Part shown: in pieces, positions 28,469-36,580 of the stretch
How the letters are laid out: every line of letters starts with the position of its first letter
How positions within the stretch are numbered: position 1 is the first letter of the stretch
Assembly: GCF_023184515.1 (NCBI RefSeq)
Contig: NZ_JAAHBP010000029.1
Span: 1-64,000 of the forward strand
Direction of reading: 5' to 3'
DNA length: 64,000 nucleotides
Source of the DNA: Streptomyces sp. D2-8
GTDB lineage: Bacteria > Actinomycetota > Actinomycetes > Streptomycetales > Streptomycetaceae
Notes under the pieces: generated by a model
Seen by the model: the letters and a program-made list of their open reading frames with translations, nothing else
What the model was told of the DNA's origin: nothing
The model's database searches: none
Program-made: the position numbers and the translations under genes

Positions 28469-29098
28469 TCATCGGCCGGTCAGGCGTTCCACCAGCAGGA
28501 ACCCGCCGATGGCGATCATCATCGCACCGGAGACACGGGTCACCGCCCGGGCCGCGGAGGGCCTGGTCCTCAGGACCGTGCGGGCCAGGACTCCGACGGT
28601 GAGGTAGACGACGGCGCAGGCGGTCATGTGCAGCGAGCCGAGCAGGCCGGTCTGGCCGGCGACCGGCCAGGCGCCCGCGGGGTCGATGAACTGCGGGAAC
28701 AGGGAGAAGTAGAGCAGCAACGCCTTGGGGTTCAGTCCGCTGATCCCGATGCCCCTGAGCATGACCCGCATGCGGGAGGCGCCCTCGGTGCCCACTTCCG
28801 CCTCGGAGGTCGTCAGGGCGGCCGGCTGCCGCAGCACCCCCCAGCCGAGCCACACCAGGTAGCCGGACCCGGCCACGGTCAGGGCGGTGAGCAGCGTCCC
28901 CGAGCTCGCCACGATCACCACCAGTCCCGCCACCGCCAGCAGGGTGTACCCCGCGTATCCGGCGATCAGCCCGGCGACCGCCGGCACGACCGACCGGTCC
29001 CGCAGGCCCGCCGTGATCGCGTAGGCCCAGTCCGCGCCGGGGGTGAATATCAGCAGCAGATCCACTGCCAGGAAGGCCGCCAGCGTGGTCGTGTCCAT
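28469..29098 (-). CDS. LysE/RhtB family amino acid exporter
   Basis: 209-residue membrane exporter with about six hydrophobic segments. Family signatures: DLLLIFTPGADWAY at the N-terminus, GISGLNPKALLLYFSLFPQF in the middle, and a C-terminal GAMMIAIGGFLL. Start is the ATG at 29098; the longer frame upstream runs through the intergenic region and the regulator. It diverges from the Lrp/AsnC gene at 29214 with 115 bases between starts, the usual arrangement for an exporter controlled by its neighbouring regulator in response to an amino acid. Confidence 0.85.
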   Translation of the reverse strand: MDTTTLAAFLAVDLLLIFTPGADWAYAITAGLRDRSVVPAVAGLIAGYAGYTLLAVAGLVVIVASSGTLLTALTVAGSGYLVWLGWGVLRQPAALTTSEAEVGTEGASRMRVMLRGIGISGLNPKALLLYFSLFPQFIDPAGAWPVAGQTGLLGSLHMTACAVVYLTVGVLARTVLRTRPSAARAVTRVSGAMMIAIGGFLLVERLTGR

Positions 29099-29213
29099 CG
29101 ATCGATCGTTCCCTCTCACGTGCTGTGCTGCGAGAGGAAGGCTAGGCCGGATCGTCCCGAAGGTGTTCCCTTCTTTACCCCTTGATCGCGGGATCTGGGG
29201 CAGAATCTTCTCC

Positions 29214-29666
29214 ATGGATGCCCTGGACCGGAAAATTCTCACCGAGCTGCAAGTGGACGGCCGTCTCACGGTCACCGAGCTGGCCGCGCGCGTGAAGCTG
29301 AGCGTCTCGCCCTGCCACCGCAGGCTGCGCGATCTCGAACGCGAGGGTGCGATCCGCGGGTATCGCGCGGTGGTGGATCCGGCCGCCGTGGGTCTGAACT
29401 TCGAGGCCCTCGTCTTCGTCACACTGCGCTGGGAGGACGCCGACACGGTCTCCGCGTTCGAGGAGGCGGTGGCCGCCGTCCCGCACGTGCTCCAGGCCCA
29501 GCGCCTGTTCGGCGACCCCGACTACCTCCTGCGCGTCGCCACCACCGACCTGGCCGCCTTCCAGCAGCTCTACGACCAGCAGCTCGCCCGGCTCCCCGGA
29601 GTCCAGCGTCTCAACTCCACCCTCGTCATGAAGCACATCGTCGACGACCGCCCGCTGCCCGAGTGA
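29214..29666 (+). CDS. Lrp/AsnC family transcriptional regulator
   Basis: 150-residue regulator: winged HTH at about 1-60 (LDRKILTELQVDGRLTVTEL, SVSPCHRRLRDLEREGAI), then the RAM ligand-binding domain (FVTLRWEDADTVSAFEEAV, GDPDYLLRVAT). Start at the ATG 29214, which begins MDALDRK as in most members. Probably controls the divergent LysE exporter through the 115-base region between them. Confidence 0.87.
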   Translation: MDALDRKILTELQVDGRLTVTELAARVKLSVSPCHRRLRDLEREGAIRGYRAVVDPAAVGLNFEALVFVTLRWEDADTVSAFEEAVAAVPHVLQAQRLFGDPDYLLRVATTDLAAFQQLYDQQLARLPGVQRLNSTLVMKHIVDDRPLPE

Positions 29667-29690
29667 GCGGCCCCGCGCGGGCAGCCGGCC

Positions 29691-30641
29691 TCAGCCGCCC
29701 AGCCCGCCGGCGAACGGCATCGACCGCCAGTGCTCGACGGCCGGCTTCAGCGCGTCCACCAGCAGGGGCAACTGCGGCGCGAGCGCGAGGCAGGCCACCG
29801 CGCGGGACATGCCCACCGCGTTGACGACCCGCAGCACGTCCTTGTCCAGCTGTCGCAGACCCAGGCGCCCGGCGGCCGCGTCGTAGGCGGCCTCGCACTC
29901 GGGTCCGAACGCCGCCAGGTCCCACTCGACCGGCCCGAGCGTGGTCAGTTCGAAGTCGGAGTACAGCACCCCGTCCGGGCCGGAGACGATGTTGGCCGCC
30001 GGGGCGTCCCCGTGGATCGGCTGGAACCCGATGCCGGGGAACACCGCCTCGAACCCCGCGCGCGAACCGACGACCGGCTCCAGCACCTCCCACTCGCGCC
30101 GCGCCCGGTCGAGATCGGCCGGCTCCAGGAGATCGGGGCGCCCTTCGAGCGCGGCAAGCCCCTCGGTGACGAACCGCGGTTCGGCCGCCGAGAGGAACGG
30201 CAGCTCACCGGGGTAGGCGCGCAGCGCGCTGTGCAGGTCGGCGACCAGACCGGCGTGGTGCACGACATCGGGTTCGGCGCTCTGGTCCAGCTCGGTGAAC
30301 TGCCAGAACGTCATCGAGAACCCGTCCCGCCGCACGGGCTCCCGCGGCACGAGCGGACTCGGCGGGATCACCGGGTGCCCCTGGTCCGCGAGCCACCCCA
30401 CCACGTCCAACTCCTGCCGCTGCCGGGCGGCTTGGGACTCGGCGTCGGCGTACGACGGCAGGACGGTCGGCACCCTGACCACCACGGGTGACGGAGCCAG
30501 ATGCACCACGACGGAGAACACGTCGTAGATGACCCTCGTGTCGGCCACGTCGAGGCCGAGATCACGCCCCGCGTCCACGGCTGCGGCGAGGGCGCGGGCG
30601 GTGCGGGCGGACATCTGATCAGGTGTCATGAACCCCTTCAT
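29691..30641 (-). CDS. APH-family phosphotransferase
   Basis: 316-residue kinase-like enzyme. Catalytic loop PIHGDAPAANIV (Asp and Asn in place), metal site YSDFELTTLGPVEWD, which replaces the usual DFG/DWE by SDFE. The N-lobe has VVRVP as the Lys/Arg strand. Start given at ATG 30641; a second in-frame ATG at 30629 has AAGGGG very close upstream and may be used. Substrate unknown. Converges with the Lrp gene, 24 bases between stops. Confidence 0.78.
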   Translation of the reverse strand: MKGFMTPDQMSARTARALAAAVDAGRDLGLDVADTRVIYDVFSVVVHLAPSPVVVRVPTVLPSYADAESQAARQRQELDVVGWLADQGHPVIPPSPLVPREPVRRDGFSMTFWQFTELDQSAEPDVVHHAGLVADLHSALRAYPGELPFLSAAEPRFVTEGLAALEGRPDLLEPADLDRARREWEVLEPVVGSRAGFEAVFPGIGFQPIHGDAPAANIVSGPDGVLYSDFELTTLGPVEWDLAAFGPECEAAYDAAAGRLGLRQLDKDVLRVVNAVGMSRAVACLALAPQLPLLVDALKPAVEHWRSMPFAGGLGG

Positions 30642-30812
30642 GCTGCCGATGGTGTCACGTGGGGCATGGAGCCGCACCGGGTTAAGGACCGCCGGCCGCC
30701 CTGTGCGCCCCGGGTCAACAACCGGTGCGCTGAACGGCAATCGGCCGGTCCGCGTCCGCCCTAGCGTGGCCGGGTCCCTTGCACCAGCCGCTCGGAAACG
30801 ACGAAGCAGCAC

Positions 30813-31238
30813 ATGCTGTACATCACCGTGGGCCAGGAGAACTCCACCGCCATCGACTTGTACCACGAGGACCACGGATCCGGGCAGCCGGTCGTCCTCA
30901 TCCACGGCTTCCCGCTCGACGGCCACTCCTGGGAGCGGCAGAGCGCCGTCCTGCTCGACGCCGGCTACCGCGTGATCACCTACGACCGGCGCGGTTTCGG
31001 GCAGTCCGCCCAGCCGACGACCGGCTACGACTACGACACCTTCGCGGCCGACCTGAACACCGTGATGGAGACCCTCGACCTGCGGGACGCCGTCCTCGTC
31101 GGGTTCTCGATGGGCACCGGCGAGGTCGCCCGGTACGTGTCCGGGTACGGCTCGGCCCGGGTCGCCAGGGTCGCCTTCCTCGGGACATCGGACGCGGCAG
31201 AGCGGGAACGTCCCGGCGGACCGGCTCGTTGCCCATGA
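30813..31238 (+). pseudogene. Alpha/beta hydrolase (chloroperoxidase-like), truncated after nucleophile
   Basis: The first about 125 residues match non-heme chloroperoxidase/arylesterase-like hydrolases: VVLIHGFPLDGHSWE (oxyanion), YDRRGFGQS, and the nucleophile elbow VGFSMGTGEVARYV. The family is about 275 residues long. Here homology stops after VARVAFLGTSD (about base 31190), and 14 unrelated residues lead to a stop, so the catalytic Asp, His and lid are missing. The DUF5701 gene starts 31 bases later. Probably a deletion remnant. Confidence 0.75.
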
Positions 31239-31269
31239 GTTCACCCACCTCGCCGACCCAGGGAGCACC

Positions 31270-31938
31270 GTGCCCGACACCACGCCCGACCCGTCCACCG
31301 TCCTCCCCGCGCTCCCGGCCCTGAGCGGGCAGGCCGAGCGGCTGATCGAGCTGGGGGTGCACGAGATCGCCGGGCTGTCCGCGGACGAGATCCGCACGTT
31401 CGCCGCGGAGGCCGGAGCCGGATCCGAGGGCGGCGGCGCCCTGCTGGCCGTGCACCCGGACCGAGCCCCTGCCTCCGCCCTCGCGCCGCTGCTCCGCCGT
31501 GACGGCAAGCCGGGCTTCGTCGTCGTCGACATGCCCGACGTCGACGCGTTCACCCCCTGCGCCCTCGACCTGCCCGACGCCCCGCTCTACCTCGTCACCG
31601 GCATCGACCGCGGCGACCACATGGCCAACTGGTCCCCGGACGAGGCACTGCCCGCCCTCACCAAGGAGGACCGCACCCCGCTGGTGCTCACCGAGGGCAT
31701 CCACTGGGTGCTCCAGCAGCCCGCTGCCCTGGAGCGCAACCTCTGCTTCATGACCATCGGCTCCCGGCTGCGCAAGCCCGACGGCGCCCTGGACGCCCGC
31801 ACCCCGGCCATCTGGATCAGCAACGGCACCGGCCGGGACGGCCGCGAGCGCCGCAACGCCCCCAAGGTCGGCTGGTGCTGGTGGAACAACCGGCACACCT
31901 GGCTGGGCTTCGCCTCCGCGACGGGGCGCAGGGGCTGA
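31270..31938 (+). CDS. DUF5701 family protein
   Basis: 222-residue protein of unknown function found in actinobacteria (the pattern ALSGQAERLIELGVHE, FTPCALDLPDAPLYLVTG, RTPAIWISNGTG, GWCWWNNRHTWLGFAS matches what I recall as DUF5701). No signal peptide or membrane segment. Tryptophan-rich C-terminus. The GTG start has GGGAG six bases upstream. The gene before it is a truncated hydrolase, so no functional partner is evident. Six bases from the convergent regulator remnant. Confidence 0.7.
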   Translation: MPDTTPDPSTVLPALPALSGQAERLIELGVHEIAGLSADEIRTFAAEAGAGSEGGGALLAVHPDRAPASALAPLLRRDGKPGFVVVDMPDVDAFTPCALDLPDAPLYLVTGIDRGDHMANWSPDEALPALTKEDRTPLVLTEGIHWVLQQPAALERNLCFMTIGSRLRKPDGALDARTPAIWISNGTGRDGRERRNAPKVGWCWWNNRHTWLGFASATGRRG

Positions 31939-31944
31939 GGTCCG

Positions 31945-32838
31945 TCACTGCACGAAACGGGTGAGCGGTGCCGGGCGGCCCGCGGTCAGTGCGGCGAGAC
32001 CCGCGTGCGCCTCGTCCCGCACGTCCGCGGGAACCCGGCTCGCCGCGCGAGCACGGCCCGGTACTCGGCGGCGGCCTCGGCCCGCTCGCCGAGACGGGCC
32101 AGCGCATGGGCCAGATGAAGGTGGACCTTGCCCGCCTGCTTGTGCCATCCGCGGTCGTCGAACTGCCCGCGGATGGACCGCAGCGCGTCGGCGGCCGCGC
32201 AGCCCGGCGGCGAACTCGTGGTAGCGGGCGAGGCGCTCCGGCGCGGTCAACCGGGCCAGCTCGGCGTCCCCGACGCCCCACGAGCCGAGCAGCCCTGCCA
32301 TGGCCTGCTCCGCCGGCAGCGGCCGCTCGTCCAGACCCCGCATGTCCACCAGGAACGCTCCGTCGGGACAGGGCGCTTCCGGCTCCTCGGCCAGCCGAAC
32401 CGCCAGCGACGTCTTGCCACTTCCGGGCGGGCCGGACACCACGGCCGCCGGCGGCGCGGCCCCGCGGCCCTCGGCGGCCTCCCGCGCGAGAGCACGCAGC
32501 ACGGCCAGTTCCGCCTGCCGGCCGACGCAGTCCCGCACCCCCCTCGGCAGCGTGTGGGGCGATGCCCTGACGAACCCGGCGGACCGTGCCCCGGAACGGG
32601 CCGCGCGGGCGGCCGCGAGGAGGTCCGCGTGCGCCGCCTCGTCCAGGCCCAGGCCCTGGGCCAGCGCGGTGATGGTGCCCCGGTGCGGACGCCGGCTCCG
32701 GCCCCGCTCCATGTCACCGATGGCGCGCCCCGAGACCCCCGATGCCTCGGCCAGCTCCTCGATCGTCAGCCGGCGGCTCTGCCGTAACGCGCGCAGCAGC
32801 CGGCCGAACGGCGCCGTGATCCCCACCCCAGTGCCCAC
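31945..32838 (-). pseudogene. XRE-HTH / NB-ARC regulator with internal deletion and two frameshifts
   Basis: The 5' part is good: XRE HTH (LTIEELAEASGVSGRAIGDMERG) at about 25-75, then an ATPase with Walker A VVSGPPGSGKTS. Intact members are about 750 residues or more with NB-ARC and TPR repeats. Here the ATPase breaks off after LARYHEFAAGL (about 32210). TPR-type sequence (QFDDRGWHKQAGKVHLHLAHA, then ARLGERAEAAAEYRAVL) follows in another frame, and about 32040 a second shift returns to the final SRVPADVRDEAHAG. About half the protein is gone, so regulatory function is unlikely. Confidence 0.75.
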
Positions 32839-32913
32839 CGCGCGATGATACGTCCGGCGGCCGGACCACAGTCCTCAGCATTCCGGGAGTCCGGCCGCCG
32901 GGGCCCGGCGCAC

Positions 32914-34014
32914 TCAGGCCGGCTCGCCCGTGCGGTCCCGCAGCGCCTGGTACACCGACCACACCACGGCCACCAGCGGTACGGCCACCACCGCACCGAT
33001 CACCCCCGCGGCGACCGCCCCGCCGACCACCGCCAGAGCGACCACCACCGGGTGCAGCCGAACGGCCCAGCTCATCACGATGGGGTGCAGGAGGTGGCCC
33101 TCGATCTGGCCGATGACCACGATCAGGGCCACGACCACCAGGGCGATGAGCGGACCCTTCGACGCCAGGGCGACGACCGCCGCGATGGCCAGGGCGATGG
33201 GCGAACCGATCAGGGGGATGAACGCCGCCAGGAACTCCAGCAGGGCCAGCGGCACGGCGAGCGGCACCCCGAGGGCGAACAGCGCGATGCCCACGAGGAC
33301 CGCGTTGGTCGCCGCCACCAGCAGGATGCCGTGCGTGTAACCGGTGAAGGTCCGCCAGGCGGCCCCGGCCCCGACCGCGAACCGCTGGCGGGCCCGGTCG
33401 GGGAGCTGGTCGCACAGCCACTGCCACTGCTTCTCGCCGGAGTACGTGAAGAAGACCGCGCAGAACAGCGCCAGCGCGAGCACGGTCAGCACCTCGACCA
33501 GCCGGCTCGCGCCGCTGAGCGCCGTACTGATGAGGGTGGAGCGGTGGTCCGACAGGAGCTTGCCGATCCGGGACTGGAGATCGTCGAACGCGTCCGCGGG
33601 CAGCCGGAAGGGCGGTTCCTCCAGCCGGCGCTCGATCCGGTCGATCCCCGCCACGAACTCCTTCTCCAGCCCGGTCCGCTGGTCCGCCACGGTCTCACCC
33701 ACCAGGGCCAGCGCCCCGAGGACGAGGACGATGCCGCCGATGAGCGCGGCGGCGACCGCGAGCGGCCGGGGCATGTACCGGGCCAGCAGACCCGCCACGG
33801 GACGGAGCACCGCGGTGATGACGAGACCGAGGAAGACGGCGACGGCGACCCGGTGGAACTGTCCGAGCACGGAGAAGGCGAACCGGACGACGATACCGAC
33901 CGCGATGAGCCGCCACGCGTACGCGGCCGCGGTCCTCAGCACGCCCGGCACGCGCGACTCGACGTCGTTCACGCGCGGCAGCGCCGAGGCGGGTGGATCC
34001 GGGGGCGTCGACAT
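32914..34014 (-). CDS. AI-2E family transporter (PerM/YdiK-like)
   Basis: 366-residue membrane protein of the AI-2E transporter family. About seven to eight hydrophobic segments; family marks are YFIPLIGSP-like FLAAFIPLIGSPIALAI and HPIVMSWAVRLHPVVVALAV. A hydrophilic central stretch (DRIERRLEEPPFRLPADAFDD) lies outside the membrane. Despite the name, many members are ion or solute transporters, so no quorum-sensing role is implied. Ends 75 bases from the decayed XRE regulator; a deacetylase gene lies upstream on the same strand with 144 bases between. Confidence 0.85.
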   Translation of the reverse strand: MSTPPDPPASALPRVNDVESRVPGVLRTAAAYAWRLIAVGIVVRFAFSVLGQFHRVAVAVFLGLVITAVLRPVAGLLARYMPRPLAVAAALIGGIVLVLGALALVGETVADQRTGLEKEFVAGIDRIERRLEEPPFRLPADAFDDLQSRIGKLLSDHRSTLISTALSGASRLVEVLTVLALALFCAVFFTYSGEKQWQWLCDQLPDRARQRFAVGAGAAWRTFTGYTHGILLVAATNAVLVGIALFALGVPLAVPLALLEFLAAFIPLIGSPIALAIAAVVALASKGPLIALVVVALIVVIGQIEGHLLHPIVMSWAVRLHPVVVALAVVGGAVAAGVIGAVVAVPLVAVVWSVYQALRDRTGEPA

Positions 34015-34158
34015 CTCATGCCCGTACCACCCACCGGCCGCCGAACCGCGGTGCGGGCCCGGAATTCCCCCGAAGGCCGGTACCGGGCCGGGCCGCCGGA
34101 CAGCGCGGCGCGGCTCAGCGGCACACAGCAGCCTCCCGGTCGGCTCCTCCGGCCGCGC

Positions 34159-34938
34159 CTAGCGCACGGGGAAGCCGAAGGAGTACCCCTGCTCCTTCAG
34201 CCACGGCAGAACCTCGCGCAGCGCGGCCACGGTCTGCGAGCGGTCTCCTCCCGCGTCGTGGAAGAGGAGGGTCGGGCCGTTGGAGATCTCGTCCTTGACG
34301 GTGGCGACCATGGCGCTCGTGCCGGGACGCTCGAAGTCCTTGGAGTCGATGTTCCAGCCGAGCGGGCGCATTCCACGGGAAGCGGCGAGGTGACGGCTGT
34401 AGGGGGTGAAAGCACCTCCGGGCGCCCGGTAGTACAGCGGGCGGACGCCCCCGGACGCCTTGGTGATCATGCGTTCGGCGTCCAGGATCTGCTGTGACTG
34501 GTAGGCCTTGGACTTGCGGTCCATGGTGACGTCGTGCGAGACCGTGTGGTCGCAGAGCCGATGCCCGGCCGCCACCACCGCCTTGACCAGGTCCGGGTGG
34601 GCGCGAGCCTGCGTGCCCACCATGCAGAACGTGGCCTTCACACCGTGGTCCCGCAGCACCTGCAGCACCTCGGGTGTCCAGACGGGGTCCGGTCCGTCGT
34701 CGATGGTGATGTTGACGCTGTGGGCGCCGGCGTCCGAGGCGTGCGCGATGTCCGCCGACACCGGTGCCGCCTTCCGGCCCGGCGCCTGGGCAGGGGGCGC
34801 CGAGACGCCCTGGGCGGGTCGTCCTTCGGTGGCGCCGAGTTGCGCGTTCCAGAACGAGGTCAGGCCGGCCACCGCGGTCACCCCGAGCGCTGCCGCCAGC
34901 ACTTTGGCGTACCATCCCCGTCCGCCGCTTCGCACCAT
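34159..34938 (-). CDS. Secreted or anchored polysaccharide deacetylase (CE4/NodB)
   Basis: 259-residue NodB-fold enzyme removing N- or O-acetyl groups from a polysaccharide such as peptidoglycan, chitin or xylan. All five motifs are visible: TIDDGPD (motif 1), DHTVSHD (metal His pair, motif 2), RAPGGAF (motif 3), WNIDSKDF (motif 4) and LLFHDAGG (motif 5). An N-terminal hydrophobic segment (VLAAALGVTAVAGLTSF) acts as signal or anchor. The ATG has GAAGGAAC upstream. Stand-alone. CE4 acetyl-xylan esterases exist, so a link to the xylan locus is possible but unproven. Confidence 0.85.
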   Translation of the reverse strand: MVRSGGRGWYAKVLAAALGVTAVAGLTSFWNAQLGATEGRPAQGVSAPPAQAPGRKAAPVSADIAHASDAGAHSVNITIDDGPDPVWTPEVLQVLRDHGVKATFCMVGTQARAHPDLVKAVVAAGHRLCDHTVSHDVTMDRKSKAYQSQQILDAERMITKASGGVRPLYYRAPGGAFTPYSRHLAASRGMRPLGWNIDSKDFERPGTSAMVATVKDEISNGPTLLFHDAGGDRSQTVAALREVLPWLKEQGYSFGFPVR

Positions 34939-35123
34939 GTCTTCTGTTCCTTCGCCGTCGCCGTGGAGCCCGTGCGTACGGCAAGAGGGCGGAAGGGGGC
35001 CGGCGGATCCGTCTGTTACCGATCACGGACAATCCCGCTGCCCGGCGGTATCAGGACGGCCGGGGGCGGCGTCGAGGCGGCGTCGAAGCAGTGGTGGGGC
35101 GGCGGTGGGGCAGCCTCGGCGCT

Positions 35124-35339
35124 CTAGTCGGTCTCGCGCTCCAGGACGCGGCGGGCCGCCTCGGCCTCCGCCGCGCGCGGCGACAGTTCGTCGAGGGTGT
35201 CGAGCTCGTCGTCCGACTCCAGTTCCCGTTCCCAGGCCGCCGCGAGGCGTTCCTGTTCCTCGCGCGGCCTGGCGCCGACCGCTGCGCGGTGCTCCGGGTC
35301 CAGAGCTGTCAGGAATCGTCCGAGCGGGTCCGCGGGCAT
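35124..35339 (-). CDS. Small acidic hypothetical protein
   Basis: 71-residue, soluble, Glu/Asp/Ala-rich protein (LESDDELDTLDELSPRAAEAEAARRVLE), probably helical. The ATG at 35339 is preceded by AAGGAG six bases upstream, which favours this start over the longer frame to 35615. No family recognised. It lies between a deacetylase gene and the decayed oxygenase, with noncoding DNA on both sides. Confidence 0.55.
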   Translation of the reverse strand: MPADPLGRFLTALDPEHRAAVGARPREEQERLAAAWERELESDDELDTLDELSPRAAEAEAARRVLERETD

Positions 35340-35601
35340 ACGGGGCTCCTTGTCGTAGGGAGGGGGTGCCATCTGCCCCAGCATGGCTGAACCCCTGCAC
35401 GACGGCCGTTCGACACAGCCGGCGAACACCGCGTTGGCCCCTTCGCCCGCTCGCCGGTAGGTGAGGCGGGCGGCGGCATCGCCATGACAGGGAATCCGAA
35501 CGCCTCCGTCTGTCCCCTTTAATGGGGACGCCGTAGCCCGTTGACTCGCATACCCGGCCGGCGAAATCCTTCTCTGCGAATTCACGGAGAGACAGGCGGT
35601 C

Positions 35602-36140
35602 GTGACGGTGACCATGGCGGAGACCGAGGAAACAAGTTCGGCGGGTCTGCTCGCCGAGGGTCCGGCGGGGGCGGTCTGGTCGGGGGATCACCTCGTCGGC
35701 AGAGAAGAACTGTGGCGCATTCCCTTCCCGTCCGAAGTGGCCGCCGAACTCATACATGCCGCCCGTTCGGCGATTTCGGGTGGCGCATGGTTCGACATCG
35801 GTGCGGCCATTCCGGCCGGGCTGTCCCGGGCCGAGGCATTCGCCACCGGTCTGCACCGGCGGCTGGCGGGGGCCCGGGATTCGTCGTCGTGACCGGGTTC
35901 CCGGTGGACCGCACCGATCCGCGTGAGGTCGAGATGGCCTACTGGATCCTCGGGCAGCTCCTCGGCCGGCCGGTTTCACAGAGCCCAAAGGGCGATCTGC
36001 TGGGCCGGGTCGAGGACCGCGGCGCCGACGTGTCCAGCCCGGTGCAGCGGGGGTACGAGAGCTCCGCCGAGCTGCCGTTCCACGTGGACCGTACCGATGT
36101 GATCGGCCTGCTGTGCGTGCGCCCGGCGCGCAGCGGCGGT
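35602..36140 (+). pseudogene. TauD/TfdA-like oxygenase, frameshifted and truncated
   Basis: N-terminal part of a 2-oxoglutarate/Fe(II) oxygenase of the clavaminate-synthase/AsnO-like group. The first 90 residues (EELWRIPFPSEVAAELIHAA) are in one frame. At about 35865-35875 the frame changes, and homology resumes as GPGFVVVTGFPVDRTDPREV, then GYESSAELPFHVDRTDVIGLL, which contains the HxD iron ligands. Homology stops after VRPARSGG (about 36135), before the C-terminal His and Arg. The fragment is joined to a LuxR-type HTH remnant. Confidence 0.7.
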
Positions 36141-36159
36141 GAGCCGGGGCGCCGTGGCG

Positions 36160-36514
36160 TGCCCGGGCGGTCCTCCCGGTCAGCAGCGACGACACCTCGG
36201 CGGGCGCCGTCGTCCTCACCGGCAGCGGGACCCTCACCGCCCTGTGCGCCCTGTTCGAGAGCATCTGGCAGACCGCCGCCCCGCTCGGCGAGACCCACCG
36301 CCGCGACAGCCAGGGCCTCACTCCGCAGGAGGCCAACGTCATCCTGCTGCTCTCCAACGGCCACACCGACGAGAGCATCGCCAAGCGCCTCGGCGTCTCA
36401 CCGCGCACGGCCCGCCGTATCGCCGGCGAGCTCACGGAACGCCTCGACGCCCGCAGCCGCTTCGAAGGCGGCGTCCGCGCCGTCCAGCGCGGCTGGCTGC
36501 CGTCGACGCCCTGA
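36160..36514 (+). pseudogene. LuxR-type HTH regulator, C-terminal fragment
   Basis: In a third frame after the oxygenase fragment, codons from about 36170 to the TGA at 36512-36514 encode VLPVSSDDTSAGAVVLTGSG, then a linker and a LuxR HTH (LTPQEANVILLLSNGHTDES, IAKRLGVSPRTARRIAGEL) ending VQRGWLPSTP. This is the C-terminal part of the large Streptomyces regulators with a TrmB/winged N-terminal region. No start codon or N-terminal domain is present. The border with the TauD remnant at about 36140-36165 marks a deletion or rearrangement. Confidence 0.72.
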
Positions 36515-36580
36515 TCTTCCGGGCCTGCTCCCCGGTGCGTCTTCCCCCGCCAGCTCCCCGTCGGCCAGGGGCGCGTCACC

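Noticed and set aside
24278..29185. 1635-residue open frame on the plus strand
   Set aside because: It is antisense to the ATP-grasp, PAS-PP2C and LysE genes, all of which have clear motifs, start sites and codon bias. The long frame is His/Val/Gly/Arg shadow sequence.
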